From Jaapia argillacea MUCL 33604 (Eukaryota; Basidiomycota; Agaricomycetes; Jaapiales; Jaapiaceae), in NCBI GenBank assembly GCA_000697665.1, contig KL197717.1, positions 125,325 to 189,324 on the forward strand: a stretch of DNA of 64,000 nt. Direction: 5' to 3'. Below are positions 11,403 to 23,227 of the stretch, one piece after another. Each line of letters starts with the position of its first letter. The stretch's first letter is position 1. The notes beneath the pieces were generated by a model. That model was not told the DNA's origin and did no database searches. It saw only the letters and a program-made list of their open reading frames with translations. The position numbers were made by a program, and so were the translations under genes.

Positions 11403-14400
11403 TCATGACAACTGTGGTGCATGCTGCTGAGGAGTCAAGAACGATACCGCCTTCTTATCCTTGTCTCTGTCCCTGTCCTTTCCCTTCCCCCCTAGAGGAA
11501 CGGGCCCGTCATCGCCCTCCACACTTCCGACACCTCCACTCCCGACCTGACTCTGCCGATCTTCATCTTCCTCCTCAAGATCGTCACACATCACAGGACT
11601 CGGGCTGTCCGTCCTCACCCCAATCCCCATACCTCCATCAAAATCCCCTAGTCCGAACAAAGAGTCGCTCGACATATTGGTACCCGTGCCTGTTCCACTT
11701 GGTGCGTAGGCGTAGTAGTTGTAGGTGCTACTGTTATTTCGATGCAGCCCTGGCCCTCCCACCGTGCTGGTTTGAGACTGAGAGCGATTGGGGTGCGGAG
11801 GAGGTTGTCCGTGAAGGGGTTCGGACCCAGGACGAACGAAGTTAGGCTGTGTTTGAGGTGTCCAGATCTTGACCAGGCCGTCATGCGTTCCTGTGGCGAA
11901 CATGAACGTGTCTAATCCTTGGTTCCATGCGATGCAAGTAAGGTCCCCACCGCTCCCGTGTGCACGGAAATAGTGGAGGAGTTCACCTGACTCGCGATCC
12001 CAAATATGGATGTCACCCGCTACAACCCAGAATGCAGATCAGACTCCAGCGTGTAGTCTTCCAAATGATTGAATGCATACCTTTGCCTGCACATAAAACC
12101 AGTTGGTCGTCCTTGCCACCAAAATAGCTCGGTCCCGCAAAATCTACAGTCATTTTTGGTATATATGTTCGCTGAAGCTGGATGCGGACTACATTCGAGT
12201 CGCTCTGTCTGTCTCGTATTGTTTCGAGTCTCCATAATTGCGGAGGAGCCTTCAGCGACGGTGAGTGAGATCAGCGTGTGAAGAACAACGGCGTGCATCA
12301 GACTCAGGAGCGGACCTTGTTTTCATGGCTAACCAAGGCCAGTCGGCCATGCCGCGCCAACGTGATATCTCGGACTTCGTGAAGAACGGGAACTTGACTG
12401 TGAACAGGAAAGTCAAGTTTCCGCCAGAGAGGAAAGGAAACAGACACATACTACTCCACATCCTGTTTATCTAAGTTATAGACTAGGGATATAGAAGACC
12501 AAATCAGATTAGTACTCTGACCAGAAGGGCGATGACAAACCATACCAATAATCCTCTTCTCAGCCCTGGACCTGGTCGGCTTTAACCCATCCGCAGAGCA
12601 GATCAAAGTCCCAACAGTGAGGATACGTCGACCATCTGGAGTAACCGACACATCATGAAGATGCATCTGGTTGAACACATGCATAGCCAAAACCTATTGC
12701 AAAGGAGAGAAGATCAACCAGTGGCCCCTCACGAGACGGGTAGGTGGGCCTACTTTGCCGTTGAGGTCCTAGGGGAAGGGGGAGACGTAGTTCAGTGAGG
12801 ACTAAAGGGGGTCGATAAAGGTGTCCCTACCATCTTGATGACATTGCTCCCCTCAACGGACAGGAACGCTGTGGTGACATAGACGTCAGAATCCGTGATT
12901 ATTGTGAAGACTAAAAGGCGCTTGCCTTCGCCGCCAGGGAACCAGGCTATTGAATGGATGTCGTGTTTTCGATCGATGGTCTTTCTGCAAACGCCGTCCT
13001 ACGAAATGAGCATCAGCCATGGCCCATGGAAGAATCATAGTAAGGGGATGCACCTCTGTCCAGACCTTAACAGCGCGTCCAAGTTTGGTCAAAAGCAAGT
13101 TACCACTTGGGGACCTGGACCTGCTGAGCGACTGGAGACAAATCAGAAGGGGCATACTCACCAAGCAACTTGTCCAATGAAACCCTGGGGGTGTGCAAGT
13201 GTACGATGCGCCGCCAATTGATCCTAACTATATATGAGTTGAGTTGAATATTCGCGTCAAGATAGGCGTACCCCAACACGAAATATCTGGCAGGTACGAT
13301 CCCAACTGAGGGGCGAAAAGTGAGTCCCGATATTTGACTGTTGAGATGAACCTACCTTGACGTCGCCAAGAATTTACCGTTAGGCGAAAATTGCAGGTGT
13401 CTCACGAGGGCTTGATGGGGCTGCCACTCCTGAGTCGGTTGCAACGACCTCAACCTCTGGCTCAAGGCTGCCACCCTCCTGATGGCGCTGAACGCCTCAG
13501 GGACAGTCGATCCGTCCGCAGATGACGACATCGTCCGTTGACGTCGAGGGCCCGTGCCTCCGAAAGCCCCCACAGCAACCGCAGTTGAACGTAACTTCAT
13601 CACGGAACGCACAGCAGATGCAAATCGATCCTTGGGAGATACGGGGGCGGCACCATTGAAGCTGTTCATTGGACTGGGATTATCTTCCTTGTTGGAGGAC
13701 AGCTGCTCTGCGTGCAACTCCGCCTCCTTTTCCTTTCCCTTGTCTTTCGTATTCCTCTCAGAGAGCCCCCCATCTTGCGAGACTTTCTTTTCTGCAAGTA
13801 TCCGTGTAACAGCGGAATGAAACGATTTAGGCTCCCTGGGAGATGTTTGTGCTTGGGCATCGGCAAATCTCGAGGTCATAACGGGAGTCATGGGTTCCGG
13901 GCTTGGGGGAAAGGGCGGCGCGGGGTCCAGACCATCTTCCACCAAAGTCTCGGAAGTCAGGATCCCCATCGCCAGTGAGCCGACTCGGGCAAACGTCGCG
14001 CTGGCTCTACGGATAGGCGTAGTAGTTGTGCGCACAATCGACTGAGCGACTGTCGGCGAGGTTTTCTTCATCCATTTGATGCCAGAGTAATGCAAGAACT
14101 CCCGCTTGAGTTCGGCAAGGACGTCGCCTAGCCATTTCTTGCCTTTATGTCGCGTGAATATGTATCGTTCGGAGGCGACCCATAAGGAGACAGCGGCGAG
14201 ACCAAAGGAGCTGAAGGCAGTGAAAACAGTCGTAATCGTACAGACCACACGGTTCTGAGGGCAGTTCAGTCTACAAATAGCAACGCTGGAGGCGTTGATG
14301 GGGACATACCTGGTTTGATGAGTATGCAAAAAGTACAAGTCCAATGGAGAAGCATGCAACGGAGATTACCAAGAATACTAGGGGTGAGCGCTTGATCCAG

Positions 14401-16484
14401 ATCAAGACCCACCACGGCACACGATTCCCTGGTGAACGACTAAATTTATAAGTTATCAAGGTCACCGTTTCCCGATTTCACGCGAGTGCGGCAGACTTAC
14501 TACATAGCTTGTTTCCATGTCACACCGACAAGACTATTGACTGCAGCGCCAATGCTGAAGACCATCGACGTGAACCAGAAAGCATTCACAGAGTCGGCGA
14601 GGACATTTCCCGTAACATTGAACGAGTATTGTAAGGTCGTGGCGGTAACCGCCGAGAAGAATGTCGCTATATGCGGGAAGAATAGATGATCAAAAGGTCG
14701 GAGGAGTAACTTGGTCGCTGTGACTAACCGACTGTCGAAAGATTGAGTAAGTTATTGGCTGCATGCTTTTGGGCAAACCTGATGGTGGGAACACCTTTTG
14801 GTGACAGATTGAACATGAAAACACGACGACGGGGAGAACTGCTCGAACGTACCGATGTCAATGAAGAGTCCGAGATTCGACGTGATAGAGTCGATTTGTT
14901 CACCCATTTCAGAACTAAGGTCGTGCAAATATCGCTGTACCGCAGGATATCTGAATTGACCTGTCGACAAAACGAATTCATAGGCTGCGGAATAGAAGAG
15001 AGGGCTTGTGGGTTCCACCTTCGTATGCTTTCAGACAAGAAGCCCGGTACTATGTGCCGTAAATACCTGTGGATAATTAGGACAGGAAATGATAGACTTA
15101 CTTTCAAATCTCCTTCGAAGGCTATGATCGACACGTTGACCGCTTCGTCCTGAAATTCTGGAAACTCATTAAGACTACGCAAGAACGACATCACATCCTT
15201 GGCGAGATTCTCTATCTGGAGCGGGAAATGCTCAGGATCCAGGTCTTCGAAAACAACAGGACGCGGGACATGAGAAGGTCTTCGTTTGGCTTTCTTCTTA
15301 GTCTGATGCAAGAGAGGAACAACGAGTGCTTCTCGTGGTTCACGTTTCACTTTCCGAGGAAAGAGAGATGCAGCATTTTCTCGAAATAGGAAGAGAATTT
15401 GGGTGAGGCGTTCACGGAGATGGTATATTGATGACAGAATCCCGACGGAACTCCCAAGTTGACGAGCTGCGTTCGCGAAGTTACGGAGCTGAAAGTCGGT
15501 GAAGATCGGTGACACATGGAAAGCGGAGACCAGACGTACCTCCTTGTCGAGACTTAGCACTCTCCTACGTAAATGGAGTTGATTGAATACCGGATGGAAG
15601 ACAATCAAGAGGCTCGCCTTTGGAACTTGTAAAAGGAATCAGCTCCCACAACTTGATCCTCGTCCACAATAGCTGTTAAGCTTGTTATCAGCACTGCATT
15701 CCAAAATGAAATTTGTTATTACTATTAGACTCACGAACGTCTCGGCCCTCGTCAATACTAGGCGCACGACGGTTATCTGATAAAATGCGTAGCCCGAGGT
15801 CATCAAAATGAAGATAGTACGAGTAAACAGGGTCTTGCCTGGGTCACGCAAATTCTGCTCTTTCGCCAATTCGCCTAACGCGTCGAGAAGGGATAGTAAA
15901 GTCTGCCTCCTCCGATGGTCAGCGTCTGAGGACGAGTGCTTCGGCGTCACGGCGCCCCCGGGGAGCGCTGAAGTGAAATCACTGGAATAACTGGGAACAA
16001 CCTCAGGTGCGGGCGCTGTTGCCTCAATTCAGTGGCCGGAGAAAGGGGACCGGAAATGTTACACACCACGGAACATAGCCTGGGCGAAAGGAGTATTCAA
16101 ACCTGTCTTTGCCTCTCGTAAACACGTCCACGGATATATAGCGGAGGGTACAGTCACAGGGCGCTACCAAGGGCCCAAGAAGATGTTCGCAATCTCGTTT
16201 GGGTGGGCGGAAAGGCGTGAAAAAATGGGACTTTCGTGAAGATAAACAGTAGAGCAACGAGGAGAAGGTGCAAACCAACTGCATGAAGAAAAACTCAAAA
16301 TATTCTTGGCCATCCCGCTAGTCGGGGATACCTCCATCGCGAGGCGACATGAGGCCGAATGGCGCCGCGCTGCAGAAGACTGATGGCGTAAATCACCGCT
16401 TCGTGAGTTCATATCATCGCCGCAGCTTGCTTCAACTCCTGAGGACATCACAGACGTGTTCCACGACTCGTCGTATGCTGCCAT
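11403..16484 (-). CDS. Membrane-anchored WD40 repeat protein
   Basis: This is a long intron-rich gene read leftward from ATG 16484 (MAAYDESWNTS). The N-terminal third is helical and charged, with parts such as LRNFANAARQLGSSVGILS and LAKDVMSFLRSLNEFPEF. A block of about four membrane segments follows between roughly 14700 and 14150, including ATFFSAVTATTLQ, WKQAM, SPGNRVPWWVLIWIKRSPLV, and FSSFGLAAVSLWVASERYIF. The C-terminal part is a WD40 propeller: HQALVRHLQFSPNGKFLATS, WDRTCQIFRVG, WSPSGNLLLTKLGRAVKVW, HDVSVTPDGRRILTVG, IHIWDRESGELL, and FATGTHDGLVKIW. A Ser/Gly/Pro-rich tail ends at 11403. The propeller resembles the WDR26/Gid7 group, and this membrane-plus-WD40 form is common in Agaricomycetes. 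Function is unknown. The most N-terminal exons (about 15950-16484) are the least certain, and a later start is possible. Confidence 0.7.
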
Positions 16485-16686
16485 AGACTTTTAGCAGTGC
16501 CGGTTTTAAATACAAGTCTCAATCGCGACCTTCTCGAGTCTCGCGCCCCAGATCCAAACGATCGAGGCCAAATTCCAATTCAGATCGAGTTGTCGAGCTG
16601 TCCAGTTGGCATCCAGTCACCGCACAGAAAGTCTTATAACACCCAAGAGGTCGAGGCCGACTTCCCCACCTTTCTCTTTTTCCTTC

Positions 16687-18882
16687 ATGGCGACTCTCAT
16701 CCGCACTCGGGAGGGGGTAGATGATGTTATCTTCACAGAAAGCGACTCGCCGTTGAGTTCGAACATTCCCAAGCCCTTTTCCCGGTCAGAGAGGGATCAA
16801 TTACTCAAGGAGGACGAGCTCGTCAGAGAGCGATTTCTCCCCACCAAAAATTCACTCAAGGACGGGTTTTCTCGGATGAAGGGGTCGTTTACGGTGCGAG
16901 AGTCCAAATCGAAGGGAAAGAGGGTGCGTCGATTCAGATCCATCTGCTTTCCCTGACTCAACTGCGTTTTTTTTCAGCCCGAGATGCCATCAGGGTCCAA
17001 ACCCGTGTCGGACGAGCAAAACTCACGGCAGGAAGGGCCTTCACGGCTCGCTGAACCGTCTGGTGTGCATGATACCTCTTCCAAAGATATTACTGTGAGT
17101 CCCTTTTTGTTCCACAAAGTCCGCTCTGACCGCCCGTAGCTCGAGATTATGCCTTCCATTGCCCATGTCCAAACGTCTTGCCTCATGACCTTGAACACGC
17201 TCCTTTCCACAACCAATCATTGGAACCCCATCGTCCCGGAACGTCGGCATTCCACCCCTCCATCAGCTCAAGGCGAACCCGCTCAAGCGGTCCAGCTATC
17301 GTCTGCTCTTCATACTCTCGTAGCCAATCTCCGCGCCCGAACGGGAACCGAAACCATGATAGAGACGCGAAAATCCGAAACTACCACAGAGCTTATTCGG
17401 GAGCTGCAGAGGCACGTTAGCGGCATTGCCTCCTCGTTAGACGGAAACGATGCACAACTCGCCCGAGCACTCGTAACGCTCCTCGCACATTTTGATCGAC
17501 TATCTGTCATCATTTCCTCCACTTCGTCGTCATTTGCTAATCCCACGGCAACGTTGGGCCCTCGAGCCGCTCCCGTGTCTGAACTTCTCGAGATGTTACG
17601 AACCCAGGTTGCGGATCTTCAAGAGGAACGATTGTTCAAGTCAGATGACCTAGAGACGAATCTACGTCCGGTTCAGGCAGTGGAGACTGCTCTCCTTTGG
17701 ACACGCATCGATACTGAACTGGAGACCATCCTGTCGTTTTGTCGACAAGTCCTACCACGTTCAGACAATCTCCCGCCAGAATACGATCCCGCAGACTATC
17801 AGTTCGACCTCCCACCCGAATACGATGCTGCTGGTCGTACTTCCCTGGACCTCAAGAGAATAGACTCCAAACTCCACGATCCCTTGGCTTCGACAGGTTC
17901 TTTGGGTTCTATGAACGAAAAGATGAAGATGGACTTGGAGGCTGTCACTATGGCCATTGATCGACTCTATCTCGCCGCGCCCCAGCTACATAATCAACGC
18001 GTGGAGCTCAAGGCCTCCAAGCTCGCCCAGATGGAGAGGGCTAGACTTGCCGGTCCTTCAGACCTGGAGAAGCAGCAAAAGGATCTCCAGGAACTTGATA
18101 AGTTACTGGAACTCATTAGCAAAGCGTCTGATCGGAAGATGCTCGACCAATCGGTCGTCCTGGAGGGTGGAATGGCGAGCCGTTTTGAAAAAGCTCGTGT
18201 TCGCCAAAGGGAGAAGGTGTGTGATTTCGGTATTCTCGTCACCTTCGTTTTGCTCATTGTGATTCAGCTCGAAGCTTTCGTTGAACAACTCGCGAAACAC
18301 TCTGACGCAGGCCGAATGCGCAATCAAGAAGCCGTCCTCCAACCCACCAAGATGAAGGACCCTGAGGCGCTCCTAACGCTCCCAGAATTTATCCGCGAAG
18401 CCATCCCTCAAGGCTCCCTCACTACGGATCCGAAAGCCCTCGTTTCGTTGTCGGATTTTATGAAGGAACCAGTTCCCGAACACCTTGTACGAACTCCCAG
18501 AAGTAGCGCAACGTTGAGTCGTGCAAATTCCCAAAAGTCGCAAAAATCACAGAAAAGCAGAAAGAGCATCGAAACGGGGGACGAAACTGGTGGGAGGCGA
18601 GGGCGCAGTCTTTCGGCGCCGCCATTATCGTGGCTGTTACCTCAGTCCCTGAGATCGTCCACATCTGACCTGGGATCTTCCACGGAGTCTATTTCCGAGT
18701 CAAAATCCTCGAAGAAGTCGAAGAGTTCAACGCCGAGTCGGTCTCAGAGCAAGGCCGCCAGTCGAATGGGCAGTAGGGCAAGTAGCCGGGTGGGAAGTCG
18801 AGCGAATAGTCGCCCTGGGTCCTCCAGTGGCAGACCCTCTCTGAGCAGCGGTCAGCAGGCTCTCACCATCTCCATGATTTAA
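16687..18882 (+). CDS. Unrecognised conserved-looking protein with coiled coil and Ser-rich tail
   Basis: The ATG at 16687 opens MATLIRTREGVDDVIFTE. Exons join across introns at 16924-16977, about 17095-17140 and about 18216-18270. The product is about 640 residues. The N-terminus is charged and helical (FSRSERDQLLKEDELVRERF), the middle is mostly helical (DKLLELISKASDRKMLDQSV), and the last 120 residues are a Ser/Arg/Lys-rich low-complexity tail with repeated SRxGSRxSSR units. A PPEYDPADYQFDLPPEYD element lies near residue 290. It shares a 0.2-kb divergent upstream region with the membrane WD40 gene. I do not recognise a domain and assign no function. Confidence 0.75.
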
Positions 18883-18899
18883 GATTGACGTTCTTGCTT

Positions 18900-20622
18900 T
18901 AGCTTTCGCTGGACTTGACGTCAACTACATCGCCGAACACCATGAAAACCTTCAGCACGTTTTAGTCTTCTTTTCCGTGGCCGGGATCACACCGGGCGTC
19001 AATCTCGAAGCAGAGGTCGCGCCCTCTAGTTCCACCTCTGAGGGCGAACGTTTACTCCTGAAGTGTGGATGGAGCACCTCTCCGCCTTTGTCCCTTCCCG
19101 TTCGCGTCATCCCTGGCAGAAAAGAAGTTCGTGAGCAGGGCAATCACTTCGAACTAAAGCTTCCGACATCACTTCTTCCCTTCGATCCCACTGCTTCTAC
19201 AACTTCTTCGACCTCCACGTCGTCGCAGGACTCGCTCCTACCACTACTCGACGCCTCTCAGCTGTCATCATCCAACCCCACAAGCTTCGTTTGCTCGTCA
19301 TGTTCCCTGCCCCTGGTTCATTCATCTGGCATCAGCGCTTACCAGGATCTACCTTCCGAACACTGGGCTGAACTTGTTGACGCGTGGATGTGTCATTCGG
19401 ATCAGAAGGTTCACGATCAAGTAGCGGTCCACAGCAGGGGTTTCTGGCCGCGAGAAGGTCAAGCCCTCGTCGGTGGAAGCTACATCTTGTTCGAAAGCTC
19501 TGCGATGGTGGGAAACAACCTGAGTGCTGCATTCTCTAAGGTAAGCCTAGTTTCCACGTTCACAATAAGGACGGAAAGAAGGCCGGCGTTGGATATCTCA
19601 CCAACGGCTGATCGTCTAGTCAGACAGACCTCGATCTTACAATCACCCTAAAGCCCCAGTTGGTTTTGGGCGTGCCTTGTGGTTCGATACGTCGTTTGTA
19701 CCAGACGGCGGCAGACGCAAGTCTTTGGCTGATACAAAAAGTCCGATATTAAGGGGTGTCTAACCTGCTGCTCGCCTAAACAACTCTCGTGTTGCTGAGG
19801 TCTCTGCCTCGGGAGCTACGCGTGATCAAACATCTCAGACTTGTGCTTCATTCTTTAATGAGCAATGGCTCACTCCATTTTCCCTCTTTTCCAGCGAGAC
19901 GAAGACTGGTGGTCGATCCGCTGTATTTGTGGCGCTGTTGTCGGCCGATGTCAAAGACATCGAGAAGGAGCGACGACCAGCACTGTCTACCGACTGGTGA
20001 AGTATGCGATTAGGCCAGTTAGCCTCTCTGCCGAGTGAGTCCGTTTTTAGGAAGAAGAGCGTATTGATCCTCATCCTTTTTGAAACCAAGGCCAAGTCGG
20101 ATTCCACTATCTGCGTTTATCGCTGAAGATATGATTGAACTTATGCAAGCTCACGCAACATATCGCTTCGTCCTTCTTGATGAAGAGGAGGAACGTCCAC
20201 GAGTTCTTGTACGTTCCCTACAGAGTCTTCACGGACTCGCCTGACTGTTATCTTTTCAGATTTGGCTGTTCAAGCCAAGCATACGCCTGTCGTACAGTCT
20301 TCCGACCCACTTGGTCCTCCCTAAGAGCGGTTCATTCCATGCGACAAAAGTGCTGTATAAGTTGCTTCCACCTACAACGACTTCTTCTCAGTTACCTGGG
20401 TATGCCCTTCAGTCAACACCATTCCATCCGCACTGCTGATTCCTTGATGTTCTATACAGTATCCTGAATAATTACCCAGGATTCCCCCAAGCCGAGAATC
20501 TACTATACCCTCTCGATATCTGCAGACGTCTGGCGGGCCTGCTTACGGAGAGCAACTCGGCATATCCAGAGGGCATGCGTACTATGACAGGTTTGGATGT
20601 TGGTTGGTTAAGGCGCTCCTAG
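18900..20622 (+). CDS. HECT_2 / UBE3D-like E2-binding ubiquitin ligase relative
   Basis: The open frame contains FVCSSCSLPLV and then YQDLPSEHWAELVDAWMCHS. This Cys-x-x-Cys plus DLPSEHW...W.CH signature is that of the HECT_2 (IPI1/UBE3D, H10BH) family, which binds E2 enzymes and acts in ubiquitin transfer. Later exons give TDLDLTITLKPQ, a Ser-rich stretch, IWLFKPSIRLSYSLP, ATKVLYKLL and a terminal YPLDICRRLAGLLTE; the stop is at 20620-20622. Introns are seen at about 19541-19618, about 19741-19798 and about 20401-20459; others are less sure. The start is unresolved: the frame is open from about 18877 without an in-frame ATG, so a short upstream exon or joining to the previous gene is possible. 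Confidence 0.7.
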
Positions 20623-21054
20623 AGAGTATCCGTTGTCGCCCATATTCTGTATATTATGCTGCATCTCATACTTATCCTTCAGTCATTACTCACGTTTACT
20701 ACCTTTCATGTTCCATCGCACATCCTTTTGCATGTTCTGTTTAGAACTAATCACATTCCCACCCTCATACACACATCTTTATTTCCATCGGTCTCACATC
20801 CTCATGTTGTTGTGCACTGGGTGTACATACCCACATTATGTTTGTCTTGGTAGCCAGGTCTCCAAATGCTTCCAATAGTAACACCGTTAACAGACGCAAA
20901 CTGGGTTGAGTCTTTAGGGCGAAGTAGGTCGCATAGGTTTGAGATGATGACCGTGGTATGGTGTACATGAAAGTCCCAAGAATCGACAATGATTACTGAT
21001 CCACTCAAGCGAATAAATACAACAGAACAGGAAATCTCGGGAACGCAGAGTCCA
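20623..21054. other. Convergent intergenic region
   Basis: This lies between the stop codons of the HECT_2 gene (+) and the golgin gene (-). It is AT-rich and contains no frame with recognisable motifs; it should hold both polyadenylation regions. Confidence 0.5.
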
Positions 21055-22931
21055 TCACGAAGTCTCTTCCACAGCTCTTTCCTTTCCTTTCCTCGAAGGA
21101 GGTGGACCTAAGATGGTGAGATTTGGAGTGCTGGCCATAGCGCCTGCCGAAGCAAATGATGAAGGGAGACGTCGGGGGCCGAGCCCGTGCGGAGGCGAAT
21201 GCGTAGGCGACCCTGGAAGAGAGGCGTTGCGGAGTGATGGGGATTTGCCGGGTGATGACTGTGAGGTGTGGAGATTTGGTGATGTAGGTTGACCAGCACC
21301 AGCTTCCGTGAGGAGGAATTCCACCCATAGGCGGGAGAAGGACTAGAGCATGCTGCCTTAGTTGGGTGATATGGGGGGAGATATCGATGCTTACCTCCGT
21401 TTCATCCGTCTTGTCCAACTCGGCGCTCTTTCCCAACCCCGAGACATTAGTCCCACTGACCGACCGCCCCCACATCGTCGGTGGTTGTTGATGTTGCTGA
21501 AGCCCGTTACCCATCCTCTGTAACCCAGCCTTCTCCCTTTCAGCATCGGACCAATTGAGTATAGACGACAAGAGTTGTAGCATCTCGAATCGTTTCGAGT
21601 CTGCTCGGGGTGTGGCAAGGAAGGACAGAAGGACGTTGGTTACAAGTCGTCGGTCAACGTTATCGGAGGAGGAATTGCGGCGCAGTCGGCGGAGAGCTTC
21701 CATTAGGTGTTCGTTCATTATCACGGCTGTGATGTTTGTTTTAGGGGTTGAAGAATTGAGGAGAGCAAGTGAACGAACCTTCGTGTCGTAACTTCCCTAT
21801 CAGGAGGTTCTTTTCTTTCACCTCCTTTTCAAGGTCATGCACTCGGGATGAGTTGGAACCCAACTCTTCTAGTTGCATCTACGGAGATGGACAAGATGAG
21901 GATTTAGTCAAACAAGAGAATGGGTTGAAGGACCTCAGCTGTCAGAGCGCGATGTTTGAACTCTGCCAACGACTGTGTGACCTGATTGTAGCGCGTTTCC
22001 CGTTCTTCCACGGCTTGTCTCAGTTCGTGATCCTTGGCTGAAATGAATGGCATATTAGAACACGCTGCGTGATGTGATACGAGATACATGACTTACCACT
22101 CTGGAAATCCTCCAAAACGGATTGCAGATTGTTCGACTTCTCCCTCTCCATTTCCAGCTCATTAGCCACCATTTCCCTTGCTTCCCTTTCAATCTCCAAA
22201 TCCCTCTTTAGACTCTCCACCCTCGACTTTGCCTCTTCAGTTACAACTCGTTCCTGTAACGCCACATGCTCCCACTCATCCCTCTCCATCCTACATCTCT
22301 CCAACTCGCTCTGTAACTCGCGTAACTCCCTTTCCCTCAGCATACTTTCCTGAGCATTGTCGTGCATCGCTCGGCTCCGCATTGACTCCAACTCCTTTGA
22401 GGCACGCTCGGCTTCTTCATTTGATGCGATGACTTCCGACTTGAGTGTTTCTAGTGTATGGGAGAGGTCATCGTTCTGAGCTGTTAGTTGTTGCACCAAT
22501 TGTTCCCGCCTTTCAAGTTCTTCCTAGCCATGCCAACAGCTATGAGTGGTCTAGCATGATATGAGCCAAAAGCGGACAACGAGACTCACTGCATCCTGCC
22601 GTAGTTTATTCTGGAGGGACGTCCGCATGGTGGTGAGTTTCCCCAGTAAGCTGTTATATTGTGTCGCAAGATGTTCCTTCTCCTGCTTCGTTCGTTCCAG
22701 TTCATCTTGCAAGCGCCGGATGGGATCCTCGCCATCTTCTTGTGTGTGATGATGCTGACCGTTCGAAAGGCCGTTCAGCCCATTCGGTGGCGACCTGCTA
22801 TTGCTTCTTTCGCTATCCAGAGACAGTCGTTCCGAAAGGTTCAATGTTGGTGGACTGAGCACCGGAGAACCAAGATCTGGGGAAGGGCTCCCGACGCCGT
22901 TACGCTCCAAGGATTTACGTGCAGTAGACAT
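21055..22931 (-). CDS. RUD3: Rud3-like golgin with C-terminal GRIP-related (GRAB) domain
   Basis: The gene reads leftward from ATG 22931 (MSTARKSLERNG). After a Ser/Pro-rich N-terminus comes a long heptad-rich coiled coil: DPIRRLQDELERTKQEKEHL, LRERELRELQSELERCRMER, KSRVESLKRDLEIEREAREM and LEKEVKEKNLLIGKLRHE. The domain MNEHLMEALRRLRR, then NVDRRLVTNVLLSFLATPRA and RFEMLQLLSSILNWSDAER follows; this is the Arf1-binding GRAB region of yeast Rud3 and animal GMAP-210. The tail is Ser/Pro/Gly-rich and ends GKERAVEETS. Rud3 tethers at the cis-Golgi. Short introns fall between coiled-coil exons. The symbol rests on domain wording, not on an alignment. Confidence 0.85.
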
Positions 22932-23227
22932 GATGTGAACTGAGTGTGGCAATGAGGATTATTCACGAGTACATAAGAGCTGGAGGAGATGAAGCTGCGA
23001 GGATTGGTGGCCAGTTGTAGACGTGGACTTTGACTTGTAGTTTAGATTGCCGCCCATTTTGCCGCCGTGGAGTGCCACAGCCTGAATCGGCCTGATCGTG
23101 TTTCCTCTCAACCATCGCTTTTACCCTCTGGCTGGTCTTCTGATACAGGAATTTCATGGAAAGTCAAAGTTGATACCTCCAGCTGTCTACCGTATTACAC
23201 TGTTCTGGAGGGTTTGCCGTTCTTCGC

